A DNA stretch of 50,848 nucleotides from Bacteroidota bacterium (GTDB lineage: Bacteria > Bacteroidota > Ignavibacteria > UBA10030 > UBA8401), in the NCBI GenBank assembly GCA_021796215.1, contig JAJYOK010000022.1, forward strand, positions 1-50,848, in the 5' to 3' direction. Made by a program: the position numbers and the translations under genes. The notes beneath the pieces were generated by a model. It had not been told where the DNA came from. It worked only from the letters and a program-made list of their open reading frames with translations, and did no database searches. Positions 42,247 to 50,848 of the stretch are shown piece by piece. Position 1 is the stretch's first letter, and each line of letters starts with the position of its first letter.

Positions 42247-43998
42247 CTACTTCCCTGCTTCAGCCGCCAGCTTTGCCCGCAGAGTGAAAAAATATTTAAA
42301 TGTCATTCCGACAACACCGGCGGAGAGAATGAGCAAAAGAATATCGGTGAACACAAGCGACCAGCTTCCGAAATTCACATAGCGTCCGAGAAGAATGACA
42401 AGCGACGCGATTGTTGTGATCACCATGAACACGGCGGGAATCGCGGTGAACCAATATTTTTTCGCTTTCTGCGCAAGCCATGCGGTAACGGCAATCAGCG
42501 TCAAGGCGGCAAGCAATTGATTGGCGGCACCAAAGATGGGCCAGATTTTCAGATACGCATTGGTGAACGTCAGCGACAAAAATCCGACAACAACAAGAAA
42601 GCTGTTGAACACCTTGCTTCGAAGAATTGCCGGAGGGTTATCTAAAATTGTCAGCCACAATTCTTCAAACAAATAACGGGACAAGCGAACGAGTGCATCA
42701 ATCGTCGTAACAAGAAATCCTTCAAGCAGAAGAATTCCCCAAATCGTGCCGAACACTACCGGCAAGCCGACACCTTTTTCTAAAATATTTCCCAGGCCGA
42801 GTGCGAACGCGAGCGGCGCATTGCTTCCGCCTTTTGCCGGATAGACAATGCTGATATATTTATCGAAGCTCATTCCGCCGGAAATGATAAGAATGACGCA
42901 CAATGCCAGCAGCCCTTCCAGCAGCATTCCGCCATAGCCAATGATGCGCGCGTGCTTTTCGTTGGAAAGCTGTTTGCACGATGTGCCGCCGCAGATCAAT
43001 CCGTGTGCACCCGATGCCGCGCCGCATGCGATCGTTATAAAGAGAAAGGGCCACAGTGTACCGAGATTCGGTGCTGTCATTGCCTGGCTCACATTCCATG
43101 ACGGAACATTGATCACCGCTCCGCCAATTCCGGCGCCAATAACGCCGACAACCATTGATGCTAATCCTAAATACAAAACCTGCGCATTGACGAAATCTCT
43201 GGGCTGAAGAATAAGCCACACAGGAATCCATGATGCGACAAAAACATAGCACGTGATAATGATGATCCACAAATTCGGATCGAGAGAAATTGGAAAATAA
43301 TAGCCGAGCACAATGGAGCCGATGGAAACCATAAATGCCACAACGCTCACAAACCATGTGTTCATTTTTTTCTTATAGATCATCCAGCCAATGACAGGCG
43401 CGAGCAGTGTCATCACGATGACGGAGGCAGAAGCAACGCCGCCAATCTGCACACGCAGTGCGCCGTTTTGCTGAATCAAATGCAAGCCGGAAGTCGCCGC
43501 GGTAAGATTGACATCGTCCGGCGGCAGGCTCGAAGTCAACGCGATGGCTGTCAACTGCAAAAATGCGGCGATAACAAGGAGACACAGGATGATAGCAAAT
43601 GCGACATAAAACACGAAACCTGCTTTGCCTAATGTTTTGCGCGCAACTTCGGCGACAGACCTGCCGCCTTCGCGCACCGCAACGAACAGCGCGGTAAAGT
43701 CATGCACCGCTCCAATGAAAATCACGCCGAAGATAATCCACAACCACGCCGGCATAAATCCGAAATACAACGCCAATGCAGGACCAACAATCGGCCCGGC
43801 GGCGGCAATCGCCGCAAAGTGATGGCCGAACAATACCCACGGCTTTGTCGGCACGTAATCATGTCCGTCGTTAATTTCTACTGCGGGAGTGCGGCGGGAT
43901 TCTTCCGGTCCCATGTATCCGGCAACAAGCCGGCTGTAGAGAGTGTATCCCAAAATGAGAATGATGCTGGAGCCGATCATCACAAGTGCTATGTTCAT
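42247..43998 (-). CDS. cstA: Carbon starvation protein CstA-type peptide/pyruvate transporter
   Basis: 583 residues with about 14-16 membrane helices. CstA blocks: FGHHFAAIAAAGPIVGPALA, FGFMPAWLWIIFGVIFIGAV followed by HDF, GGTSCKQLSNEKHARIIGYG and MLLEGLLALCVI, and FLVTTIDALVRLSRYLFEEL. CstA proteins take up peptides or, in the related BtsT, pyruvate when carbon is scarce. The ATG has a strong GGAGG SD. A hairpin at 44032-44060 precedes it. Confidence 0.94.
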   Translation of the reverse strand: MNIALVMIGSSIILILGYTLYSRLVAGYMGPEESRRTPAVEINDGHDYVPTKPWVLFGHHFAAIAAAGPIVGPALALYFGFMPAWLWIIFGVIFIGAVHDFTALFVAVREGGRSVAEVARKTLGKAGFVFYVAFAIILCLLVIAAFLQLTAIALTSSLPPDDVNLTAATSGLHLIQQNGALRVQIGGVASASVIVMTLLAPVIGWMIYKKKMNTWFVSVVAFMVSIGSIVLGYYFPISLDPNLWIIIITCYVFVASWIPVWLILQPRDFVNAQVLYLGLASMVVGVIGAGIGGAVINVPSWNVSQAMTAPNLGTLWPFLFITIACGAASGAHGLICGGTSCKQLSNEKHARIIGYGGMLLEGLLALCVILIISGGMSFDKYISIVYPAKGGSNAPLAFALGLGNILEKGVGLPVVFGTIWGILLLEGFLVTTIDALVRLSRYLFEELWLTILDNPPAILRSKVFNSFLVVVGFLSLTFTNAYLKIWPIFGAANQLLAALTLIAVTAWLAQKAKKYWFTAIPAVFMVITTIASLVILLGRYVNFGSWSLVFTDILLLILSAGVVGMTFKYFFTLRAKLAAEAGK

Positions 43999-44031
43999 TG
44001 TGAAACCTCCGGTATTTTTGTGTGTGAAAGA

Positions 44032-44060
44032 GATGCCCCACCTTAAAGGTGGAGTCCATC
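44032..44060. terminator. Hairpin between yraN and cstA
   Basis: A perfect palindrome CCACCTTAAAGGTGG (44038-44052) with possible outer GATG/CATC pairing, followed on the minus strand by TCTCTTTC. It may end the yraN transcript or lie in the cstA leader. Confidence 0.4.
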
Positions 44061-44085
44061 TTCTTACGTTCTAAAATAATAAATC

Positions 44086-44454
44086 TCAAAATGCATTTTT
44101 GAAATGCGTGATTTCTGCTTTTCCATTACGCACCTGTACCGCAACAACATCAAAACGGCACGGAACGTTTAAGCATTTTTTTTCTTCAACATATCCTTCG
44201 GCAGTTCGGCGCAACAGTTCCTGTTTCTTCGGCGTTACACTTTCTTCGGCACGTCCGAAACGTTCGCTTCTCCGTGTCTTCACTTCAACAAATACGATCT
44301 CGCCGCCGTCGCGGGCAACAACATCAATCTCGCCGTGATTGAAGCGATACTGTCGCTCAAGGATTTTATAGCCAAGCCGTTTCAAAAAATCCGCTGCGGC
44401 GAATTCACCGGCATTTCCTGTTACGCGCCGCGAACGAGAGTTCACCGTTGTCAT
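44086..44454 (-). CDS. yraN: YraN family (UPF0102) endonuclease-like protein
   Basis: 122 residues. Blocks NAGEFAAADFLKRLGYKILE, YRFNHGEIDVVARDGGEIVF, then VEVKTRRSERFG give the restriction-endonuclease-like D...ExK core (IDVVARD, FVEVKTR). The exact function of the family is unsettled; it is often near rnhB, as here. It overlaps the upstream gene by four bases. Confidence 0.93.
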   Translation of the reverse strand: MTTVNSRSRRVTGNAGEFAAADFLKRLGYKILERQYRFNHGEIDVVARDGGEIVFVEVKTRRSERFGRAEESVTPKKQELLRRTAEGYVEEKKCLNVPCRFDVVAVQVRNGKAEITHFKNAF

Positions 44455-45146
44455 ATCAAATGAAAATATTTAAGAAGAAAAAAAACGACAACAATGATGA
44501 TCAAAACAATCATCGGGGAATTTTTCTTGCGCGTTGTCACGGGCGCATTTTGAGGGAGCGTAATTGCTGTGCGGTGAAAATCATCTTTCTCCAACTGCTT
44601 CAAAGACGATTCCATGTCAGCTTTCACCGATTCCCACAGGATTGAAAAAACCTCCACAGATCCCAATGCTTGAGAAAGAGATTTCATGCCGATTGTTTCC
44701 GTTTTCAATTGAAGGACTGCCCGCACACGACGGAACCCATCCCGCGTGATATAAATTTTTGACGGCGGAACAGTCTCCACTAAACTGCGTGCGCCCTCAA
44801 TGCCGTTTCCGATCAGCTTCCCTGCGGAAGTAAATAGTTCGCCGTAATGAATTCCGATACGCACACCTTCGCGGTCTGTGTCAAGATGAAGCTGATTTTG
44901 TTCCGCTAACTTTGATTGGATGTCGATAGCGCAATTCACGGCGCCGGCCGTCTCTTCAAATTCAGCAACGATCTCGTTGTCCGAAGATTCAAGAACAACG
45001 CCGTTATGCTTCTCGACTCGCGCTGCAATGACGCCGGCACAATAGTTTCTTTGCTCCGGCGTACCGGTATTGCCTGCATACACCGCAGCGAGCAGTGCCG
45101 CGATCTTGTGCCGAGGATTATTTTGCACTAGCTGGCTCTGATTCAT
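44451..45146 (-). CDS. Degenerate adenylate/guanylate cyclase-homology protein with C-terminal membrane anchor
   Basis: 231 residues from ATG 45146; the frame opens further upstream inside rnhB, but this start needs only a 29-base overlap. Residues about 12-180 match a class III cyclase homology domain: HKIAALLAAVYAGNT, HNGVVLESSDNEIVAEFEET followed by AGAVNCAIDIQ, VRIGIHYGELFTSAGKLIGN, ARSLVETVPPSKIYITRDGF. Both metal-binding Asp positions are changed (usual ILAADVVGYS and TTGDGVLAEF), so catalysis is unlikely. A single transmembrane helix closes the protein (PMIVLIIIVVVFFLLKYF). Likely a binding or regulatory membrane protein. Confidence 0.75.
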   Translation of the reverse strand: MNQSQLVQNNPRHKIAALLAAVYAGNTGTPEQRNYCAGVIAARVEKHNGVVLESSDNEIVAEFEETAGAVNCAIDIQSKLAEQNQLHLDTDREGVRIGIHYGELFTSAGKLIGNGIEGARSLVETVPPSKIYITRDGFRRVRAVLQLKTETIGMKSLSQALGSVEVFSILWESVKADMESSLKQLEKDDFHRTAITLPQNAPVTTRKKNSPMIVLIIIVVVFFLLKYFHLI

Positions 45147-45762
45147 TCTTTGTCTGTTTGTTCGATGAGAGATGAAACGTGCGGCGGTGAATGGCGCAAA
45201 GTCCATATTGTCGGATAGCTTCGACATGTGCGCGTGTGCCGTATCCTTTATGTTTTCCGAATCCATAATGCGGAAACTCGCGGTCAAATTCTCGCATCAT
45301 GCGGTCCCGCGTTACCTTCGCAATGATTGATGCGGCGGCAATTGAATGTGACAACGCGTCGCCTTTGATAATATTTTCAACCGGAATGCTTTCATGAGAA
45401 AAGAAATTACCATCCACCAAAAGCTGCTGCGGCTGAACCGAAAGAGCGTCAATGGCTTTATGCATTGCTAACAGCGATGCTTGCAGAATGTTGATGCGGT
45501 CAATGACTTCATGATCTACGATTCCGATACTGACCGCGATGGCGTACCGCCGAATTTCATCAAACAAAATTTCCCGCCGCCGCTCGGTCACTTGCTTTGA
45601 ATCGTTGACACCGGGAATTATCACTTCCCGCGGAAAAATTACAGCGGCGGCAACTACAGGTCCCGCCAGCGGACCGCGCCCCGCTTCATCCACGCCGGCG
45701 ATGTGTGTAATGCCGCGCGACCACAATGTTCGTTCAAACGAAAGCAGTCCGGCAGTATTCAT
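45118..45762 (-). CDS. rnhB: Ribonuclease HII
   Basis: 214 residues, normal size. Motifs GVDEAGRGPLAGPVVAAAV (catalytic Asp-Glu-Gly), VNDSKQVTERRRE, LLVDGN, KGDALSHSIAAASIIAKVTR, and YGFGKHKGYGTRAHVEAI. It cleaves RNA-DNA hybrids and single ribonucleotides in DNA. It starts 12 bases after ubiA and overlaps the cyclase-like gene. Confidence 0.96.
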   Translation of the reverse strand: MNTAGLLSFERTLWSRGITHIAGVDEAGRGPLAGPVVAAAVIFPREVIIPGVNDSKQVTERRREILFDEIRRYAIAVSIGIVDHEVIDRINILQASLLAMHKAIDALSVQPQQLLVDGNFFSHESIPVENIIKGDALSHSIAAASIIAKVTRDRMMREFDREFPHYGFGKHKGYGTRAHVEAIRQYGLCAIHRRTFHLSSNKQTKNESEPASAK

Positions 45763-45774
45763 GAATAATAAAAT

Positions 45775-46623
45775 TCACCCAAGATAAATTGCAAGTAAAC
45801 CGATGAACATATCGTATTTCAAAATTGAACTGAGACGGCGCAAGTTGTGTTGCGACTGATTTTTCCACAGCGAAGCAAGCACAGCGATAAGCACCGCATT
45901 CACGCCGATGTTGACTGTAATAAAATATGCGGAGCCGTATTGCTGATTCACAAACGGAATAATTGTGGAACCGATTACGGCGCAAAGAAAAATCGAGGCA
46001 AGCACAGCCGAATGTCTCATCCCGAATTTAATCGGAAACGTTGCGGCGTTCTGCTGACTATCTCCGTACACGTCTTCCATATCCTTGATGATTTCTCTTC
46101 CGACGTTAATCAAAAACGCAAACACCGCCGGCATGATTGCGCGGTTGATATTACCAACGGCAGCGCCCCCATAAATGAATGCAAGTCCGGTCAGCGCACC
46201 AACTGTGAGATTTCCAAACAGCGGCGTTCGTTTCAACACTTTGCTGTAGTAAAAAATAATAACAACTGCGAGAATTGCAATCGCCGCTGCTGACAAAGGC
46301 AGAACAATATTGAGAGATAAACCAAGGAATGAAAGGAAGATCCAAAATACAACTGCCGCGCGAAGAGTGACGGCTCCGCTCGGCAACGGCCGCATTGGCT
46401 TATTGATGCGGTCAATCTCGACATCGAAATAATCGTTGATGACCATACCGCCCGCGCCAATCATACCAGCGGCGAGCGACGCCGCAAGCATTTCAGCAAT
46501 CATCGGGCGCGTGGCGCCGGCAAGAATGCAAGAAACAAGAACTGAAAGCGCCGTGATGATAAAATTCGACGGACGAATGAGGGCAATGTACGGCTTGAGT
46601 TTTTCCAAAGGAATTTTCAACAT
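45775..46623 (-). CDS. UbiA-family prenyltransferase, geranylgeranylglyceryl-phosphate type
   Basis: 282 residues from ATG 46623. Eight or nine membrane helices. The two Asp-rich prenyl-diphosphate motifs are NDYFDVEIDRINKPMRPLPS and DMEDVYGD (within REIIKDMEDVYGDSQQNAAT). The family contains digeranylgeranylglyceryl phosphate synthases of archaea and similar enzymes in Bacteroidetes, as well as menaquinone and chlorophyll prenyltransferases. The NKPMRPLPSG form favours the glycerophosphate group; the acceptor is inferred. It lies 16 bases after the BamA-like gene. Confidence 0.8.
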   Translation of the reverse strand: MLKIPLEKLKPYIALIRPSNFIITALSVLVSCILAGATRPMIAEMLAASLAAGMIGAGGMVINDYFDVEIDRINKPMRPLPSGAVTLRAAVVFWIFLSFLGLSLNIVLPLSAAAIAILAVVIIFYYSKVLKRTPLFGNLTVGALTGLAFIYGGAAVGNINRAIMPAVFAFLINVGREIIKDMEDVYGDSQQNAATFPIKFGMRHSAVLASIFLCAVIGSTIIPFVNQQYGSAYFITVNIGVNAVLIAVLASLWKNQSQHNLRRLSSILKYDMFIGLLAIYLG

Positions 46624-46639
46624 GACGTGTGAATGTGTA

Positions 46640-48436
46640 TCAAAAATTATTTTGTAATCCGAAATGAATTTTTCCTGTGCTGAACGTATCGCCTTTCCCG
46701 AGCGCATAGCTCACGCGAATAATTCCGAGCCCGGTTTCAATACTCATACCGACGCCGTAGCCGTAGATGGATTCCTGCTGCCCGGAAATTCCCCGCAGAG
46801 TATCAGCGGGCCGTGAAAAATAGCCGGCGTCGAAGAACGCAAAAAAATTCGATGCGCGGCCGGTAAGATAACGATATTCGAGATTCGACCAGACCATTTG
46901 CGAGCCGAAAAATTGATTTTCACGGTAGCCGCGAACGGTATTCGTTCCGCCAAGCTGATACAAATCGCTTTGCTCAATATGTCCCGACGTGATCTGTCTT
47001 CCGTGAAGCGTGAGCACAACGACATGCTGTACCGCAAGCGACACATACGTTTCAAGGTCAACGGCAACCCGCTGCTGAACATAATTTCTTTCTGCGATCA
47101 ACGATAGATATTGTTCGGGTCCGGCAATATATTTCGTTCCGCGCTCGTATGATGTTGAATAGAGCACGCCGCGCGTTGGATTTAGAAGATTATCCCGCGT
47201 GTCGTACCGGATATCCACGCCGAGAGACAGCTCATTGCTTTCGAATACTGTAAAATAACCAAGCGATGAAGACGGATAAACGGAAATCCAATTCAACAAT
47301 CCGCCAACTGAAAACTGATCGCTGACAAGAAGATCAACGCGGCCGTTGATACGTGTCGTGACATACGAAGAATCCTGTTTGCGCTGAAACAAATCTATTC
47401 CGGCATTGATCGGATATCCGGCAACCCATGGCTCGAAATAATTGAGTTCAAGTTCCTGTGTGACTGCGCTTTCACGAAGCCAGTGCACCGTTGCGGCACG
47501 TCCCGTACCAAAAAGATTACGCATTGAAACAAGCACGTTGCCGGTAAGATAACTTGAGCCGCCGGTAGGCGGCGCAGGAACGTAGCCTACAATGCCGTCG
47601 AAGTTGTTCGTGTTTTCATCCTGCACTTTAATAAGCAAGCCGCCGTGAACAGTCTTTGCATGCTCAGGACTCGATTTCAAAAACAACTCCGGCTCTGAAA
47701 CGGAAGAGAATATCTGCAGCCGCTGCAAACGGCGGCGAACGTCGTCAACTTTCTCTTGTCTGTACAGTTCATCTTTTCCTAATCGCGCCTCGCGCCCCAC
47801 AACGTAATCTTTCGTCGCGGTGTTGCCGGTAACTTTTATTTCATCAAGAATAACTGCAGGACCTTTGTTCACGACAAGAGCAAAAAATAATTTCGAGCGG
47901 TCTGCAGAATCAAGCCGCAGCGAATCAACTTTGACGCTCGCAAGCGGATAACCCGCATTTTCGTAATCGCTGAGAAGCAAATCAATGTCTTTTTCAAGAA
48001 CCGCCTGACTTAGCGGCGCACCAGGCGACGTTTCAAACTGAGAACGGATTTCTTTTTCCGGAAATACAGTGTTTCCATCAATGGTGAACCAACTAACGAG
48101 AGACTGGATTCCTTCATCAAGGAAAAAAGCAAGCGCAACCGAAGAGCTGTCGCCGGCAAACTGCGTTTTTATTGAATCAAATCGCGCGAAAAAAAAACCG
48201 TCGCTGCGGTAACGACGAAGTAATTCTGCGCTTGAGCTATCTACAGACGTTGGAACATACAAGTCGCCGCGATGCATGTTAATAAATGAAAGCAGTTCGC
48301 GTTCAGAAAAATGTGAGTTGCCGTGAAATGTAATTTCCCCGATACGCGGCTGCGGGAACACTGCCGGTTGCCATGTAAATTGAGAAAATGCGGCGGCTAG
48401 AAAAATTGAAATGTGGTATGCTGCACGATGTTTCAT
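46640..48436 (-). CDS. BamA/TamA-family outer membrane assembly protein
   Basis: 598 residues: signal peptide, three POTRA-like domains (starting RIGEITFHGNSHFSERELLS; VSWFTIDGNTVFPEKEIRSQ; VILDEIKVTGNTATKDYVVG) and a 16-strand barrel. The barrel carries the loop-6 motif GGTNTVRGYRENQFFGS and a terminal strand ending LQNNF. With three POTRAs rather than five it resembles TamA or a short Omp85 protein more than BamA. It helps insert outer membrane or autotransporter-like proteins. Upstream GWxTD gene ends 18 bases before. Confidence 0.88.
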   Translation of the reverse strand: MKHRAAYHISIFLAAAFSQFTWQPAVFPQPRIGEITFHGNSHFSERELLSFINMHRGDLYVPTSVDSSSAELLRRYRSDGFFFARFDSIKTQFAGDSSSVALAFFLDEGIQSLVSWFTIDGNTVFPEKEIRSQFETSPGAPLSQAVLEKDIDLLLSDYENAGYPLASVKVDSLRLDSADRSKLFFALVVNKGPAVILDEIKVTGNTATKDYVVGREARLGKDELYRQEKVDDVRRRLQRLQIFSSVSEPELFLKSSPEHAKTVHGGLLIKVQDENTNNFDGIVGYVPAPPTGGSSYLTGNVLVSMRNLFGTGRAATVHWLRESAVTQELELNYFEPWVAGYPINAGIDLFQRKQDSSYVTTRINGRVDLLVSDQFSVGGLLNWISVYPSSSLGYFTVFESNELSLGVDIRYDTRDNLLNPTRGVLYSTSYERGTKYIAGPEQYLSLIAERNYVQQRVAVDLETYVSLAVQHVVVLTLHGRQITSGHIEQSDLYQLGGTNTVRGYRENQFFGSQMVWSNLEYRYLTGRASNFFAFFDAGYFSRPADTLRGISGQQESIYGYGVGMSIETGLGIIRVSYALGKGDTFSTGKIHFGLQNNF

Positions 48437-48454
48437 TGTCGAACAGGTGCGCGA

Positions 48455-49762
48455 TCACTTCGCATGCTGGAGAATATCCCAGATCGGAGTATATAAGCGA
48501 AAATCGCCGAAGCCGGTGTCGTCAACAAAAAGCAGAGAACGATTCAGATCGTAGTACGACCACACCTCGTACGGCTTCGAATCAAAATCGAACGGATGAC
48601 GGTCAACATTATCCGGCGGACCCAGCATAATGTACACCATTCCCATATCTGTACGCCAGCCCTTCAGATAATGGGAAAAATGATCATTCGCATATTGCAC
48701 GCGGCGATAATATTCCTGCATTTTCAAATTGTGTTTCGAACCCGGACTTGGATTGCGTCGCTCCCAAAATCTGCGGAATAAAGCTTGCTTCTCTGCTAAC
48801 GTTTTTGCCGATGTGAGTGAGTCATACTCATTGTCTCTGGCGATATAACGAAGCTGCCGGATTGCAAGATCAATGTCTTCTATTGTTTGAGGGAAATCAC
48901 GCCAGCTCGCGAAAAACCAGCGGCGGCTCTTGGCTTTAACAGCCTCACTATTGCGGGCATTAACGATGGTTTGCGCATCTATAACAAGTGAGTATTGTCC
49001 AACCGGAAAATTTGAGCTGTCCATACGCGCAATGACCTGCGTTCGCTCTCCGGTGAGACGAGAAATTTCTTTCTGAGAGTAAACATCATGATCTTTGCCA
49101 TCCAACACATGATAGGTCAGTTCAACCGAGTCCGCATATGTGTGACTATAGATTTCAAAAAAGAAATTGAAGCCGTTTTGCATCTCGTCTAAATTTCCGG
49201 AAACATTCGGCACAATGGAATTGTTTTCTCCGTTTTTTGTGATGCGATTGAGAAGCATGATATCGCTCATGCTGAGCGCCTTATGAGCATAATTAGGAAT
49301 AGTAAAGTCGAATTTTTTTGTAAATTCTTTCCGCGTTTCTTCGTCCTGAACCCGGACATGCATTTTATAGGATCCCGCCCGAAGCGGGAACGAACGCCGC
49401 GTAAGACTGTACGCCTGCTTCGATTGAGTTTCCCCAAAATCATCGACCTTCACTTCCTCATCCCACGATTTCTCAAAAACTGTTGCATCATCGCTGTCGA
49501 GAACATCTACAAGAATTTCGTACGTCGCTGTAAACGATGAACCCGATGCGACAAAACGCAATTCTTCATACGGAAGCTGCACGTACACATCCACACGGGC
49601 GCCGACAGAATCTTTCTCCATAAAACTGATAGCGTCAACATTGAAATAAGGAGCATCGGCAGGTATCAGGCGCGGCTGGTTTTCCACCTGCGCGTGAAGA
49701 GGCATCACCATCAGCATGATGACAAGTGCAGCAGCGAAAATATGGAGGGATTTTTTTTTCAC
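48455..49762 (-). CDS. GWxTD domain-containing protein
   Basis: 435 residues, with a signal peptide (about 1-25). The C-terminal GWxTD domain shows FSHYLKGWRTDMGMVYIMLG, PPDNVDRHPFDFDSKPYEVW and YYDLNRSLLFVDDTGFGDFR. The family occurs in Bacteroidetes, Ignavibacteria and Acidobacteria; its role is unknown, probably periplasmic. It precedes the BamA-like gene by 18 bases, so a link with outer-membrane assembly is possible. Confidence 0.9.
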   Translation of the reverse strand: MKKKSLHIFAAALVIMLMVMPLHAQVENQPRLIPADAPYFNVDAISFMEKDSVGARVDVYVQLPYEELRFVASGSSFTATYEILVDVLDSDDATVFEKSWDEEVKVDDFGETQSKQAYSLTRRSFPLRAGSYKMHVRVQDEETRKEFTKKFDFTIPNYAHKALSMSDIMLLNRITKNGENNSIVPNVSGNLDEMQNGFNFFFEIYSHTYADSVELTYHVLDGKDHDVYSQKEISRLTGERTQVIARMDSSNFPVGQYSLVIDAQTIVNARNSEAVKAKSRRWFFASWRDFPQTIEDIDLAIRQLRYIARDNEYDSLTSAKTLAEKQALFRRFWERRNPSPGSKHNLKMQEYYRRVQYANDHFSHYLKGWRTDMGMVYIMLGPPDNVDRHPFDFDSKPYEVWSYYDLNRSLLFVDDTGFGDFRLYTPIWDILQHAK

Positions 49763-49894
49763 GTGTTACTAAAGTCCAGACGAGTCTGTATGAAATGTAT
49801 TCGTCATACTACATTCTTTATTCGCTATTCATTGGGAATTTTGAATTATTGAATAGAGAATAATGAACACTAAAGTTTTTCCGAACAGACTCTC

Positions 49895-50848
49895 TTAAAG
49901 AGCCGTCTCGCCGTACAGATCGTATTCTTCGGCATCCGTTATCTGTACATCAACAAATGTTCCGATAGAAAGGTGGCGTGCGGGAGAGGAAATAAAGATT
50001 TCGTTATCAATTTCCGGTGCATCCCACACAGTTCTGCCAACATACGTGCCGTCTTCTTCCCGTTCGATAACTGTCCGGACAACCGAGCCGATTTTTTCTT
50101 CATTCCGCCGGATAGAAATTTCCCGCTGCGTTTCCATAATACGCGCACGCCGGCTTTCTTTTTCTTCCTGCGGAATCGGATCGCCAAGCGCGTATGCGGC
50201 TGTGTCGTCTTCTTGAGAATACGTGAACACACCAAGCCTGTCGAACTTTACTTCTTTCATGAATTCGATCAGCTCATGCACATCGCTTTCTGTTTCGTTC
50301 GGATAACCGGTAATGAGCGTCGTGCGGAGTGCGATACCGGGAACCGCAGCACGTATTTTTCCGATCAATTCTGTCATTGCACGGCGCGTAATGCCGCGCC
50401 GCATTGATTTCAATACTTCATCAGACGCATGTTGAATCGGCAGATCAATGTAAGGGCAGATCTTCGGATTTTCTGCAAAAACTTCAAGAATATCGAGCGG
50501 AAACTTTGCCGGATATGCGTACATCAGCCGAATCCATTCTAATTCTTTCACCGTTGCGAACGAACGAAGAAGCGACGCAAGTTTTCGTTTGCCGTACAAG
50601 TCAAGTCCGTAGTACGTTGTATCCTGGCCGATGATGATCAGTTCCTTCACGCCTTTTGCAACAAGCTTCATCACCTCGTCCATGATGTGTTCAATCGGTT
50701 TTGAACGATGCCCTCCGCGCATTATCGGAATGGCGCAAAACGAACACGGGTTGTCGCAGCCTTCAGAAATTTTCAGATAGGCATAGTGGTGCGGCGTAGA
50801 AAGCGTGCGCTCGCCGAGAAGATCGTGTTTGTAATTTCCGCCAAGCGC
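49895..50848 (-). CDS. rimO: Ribosomal protein S12 methylthiotransferase RimO (5' end outside window)
   Basis: The frame runs off the right edge; 317 C-terminal residues are visible. The radical-SAM cluster motif lies in YLKISEGCDNPCSFCAIPIM (CxxxCxxC), followed by RGGHRSKPIE, IIIGQDTTYYG, RLMYAYPAKF, YIDLPIQHASDEVLKSMRRG and TTLITGYPNET. A TRAM domain at the end closes with ITDAEEYDLYGE. RimO adds a methylthio group to an Asp of ribosomal protein S12. GQDTTYYG and the CSFCAIP context separate it from MiaB. Confidence 0.95.
   Translation of the reverse strand, partial: ALGGNYKHDLLGERTLSTPHHYAYLKISEGCDNPCSFCAIPIMRGGHRSKPIEHIMDEVMKLVAKGVKELIIIGQDTTYYGLDLYGKRKLASLLRSFATVKELEWIRLMYAYPAKFPLDILEVFAENPKICPYIDLPIQHASDEVLKSMRRGITRRAMTELIGKIRAAVPGIALRTTLITGYPNETESDVHELIEFMKEVKFDRLGVFTYSQEDDTAAYALGDPIPQEEKESRRARIMETQREISIRRNEEKIGSVVRTVIEREEDGTYVGRTVWDAPEIDNEIFISSPARHLSIGTFVDVQITDAEEYDLYGETAL

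Noticed and set aside
1-50848. tRNA, rRNA, transposase or phage genes
   Set aside because: Gaps were read for cloverleaf ends, conserved rRNA blocks and DDE or integrase motifs; none was seen.

Overview
The window suggests a member of the Bacteroidota/Ignavibacteriota (FCB) lineage, most likely Ignavibacteria-like. Evidence for this: several exported proteins end in the type IX secretion sorting module (NYPNPFNP..., ...SGMYF...), a PUR-family DUF3276 protein, a GWxTD protein and a TonB receptor are present. Genes use clear Shine-Dalgarno sites and classical TTGACN-17-TATNNT promoters, unlike true Bacteroidia. No rRNA, tRNA, CRISPR array, IS element or phage was seen, so it reads as a chromosomal segment.

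Layout. 1-2350: a TonB-dependent receptor (minus, running off the left edge) behind a TPP riboswitch and terminator. 2545-9091: a type IX cargo protein, then a plus-strand run mutT-mutY-ogg2 (a compact GO repair operon), a lysine/saccharopine dehydrogenase-like enzyme, yajQ interrupted by an in-frame TGA, and an amidase. 9152-13790: a secreted M6-like metalloprotease, two tandem paralogous type IX cargo proteins and a 9-copy octamer repeat. 13883-15516: a two-gene (split PaaH-like) hydroxyacyl-CoA dehydrogenase. 15593-18444: promoter, lysine riboswitch, terminator and dapB-dapA-dapD. 18470-23484: PUR protein, PorZ-like propeller protein, ribH, PHP phosphoesterase and a Crp/Fnr regulator.

23731-30748 is an aerobic phenylacetate region: paaA, paaB, paaC and paaD, then paaG, a family 2 glycosyltransferase, paaF, a small exported protein and a third crotonase. 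No paaE, paaK, paaZ or paaJ thiolase is visible. 31095-32258 is an isolated AIPR-family (abortive infection) protein with its own promoter and terminator. 32383-36585 holds an exported asparaginase, a cysteine-less thioredoxin-fold protein, a chimeric beta-barrel gene that begins with a copied piece of the neighbouring ydeI-like gene, ydeI itself and a DUF1697 gene.

36639-50848 is mostly housekeeping on the minus strand: carB behind a possible attenuator, a CLC transporter with CBS domains, cstA, yraN, a degenerate membrane-anchored cyclase-homology protein, rnhB, a UbiA prenyltransferase, a BamA/TamA-like protein, a GWxTD protein and the 3' part of rimO.

No obvious new multi-gene system was found. 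The best leads are the chimeric gene at 34577-35333, the interrupted yajQ, the carB leader, the catalytically dead cyclase homologue, the GO operon with an unusual MutY, and the orphan AIPR locus.
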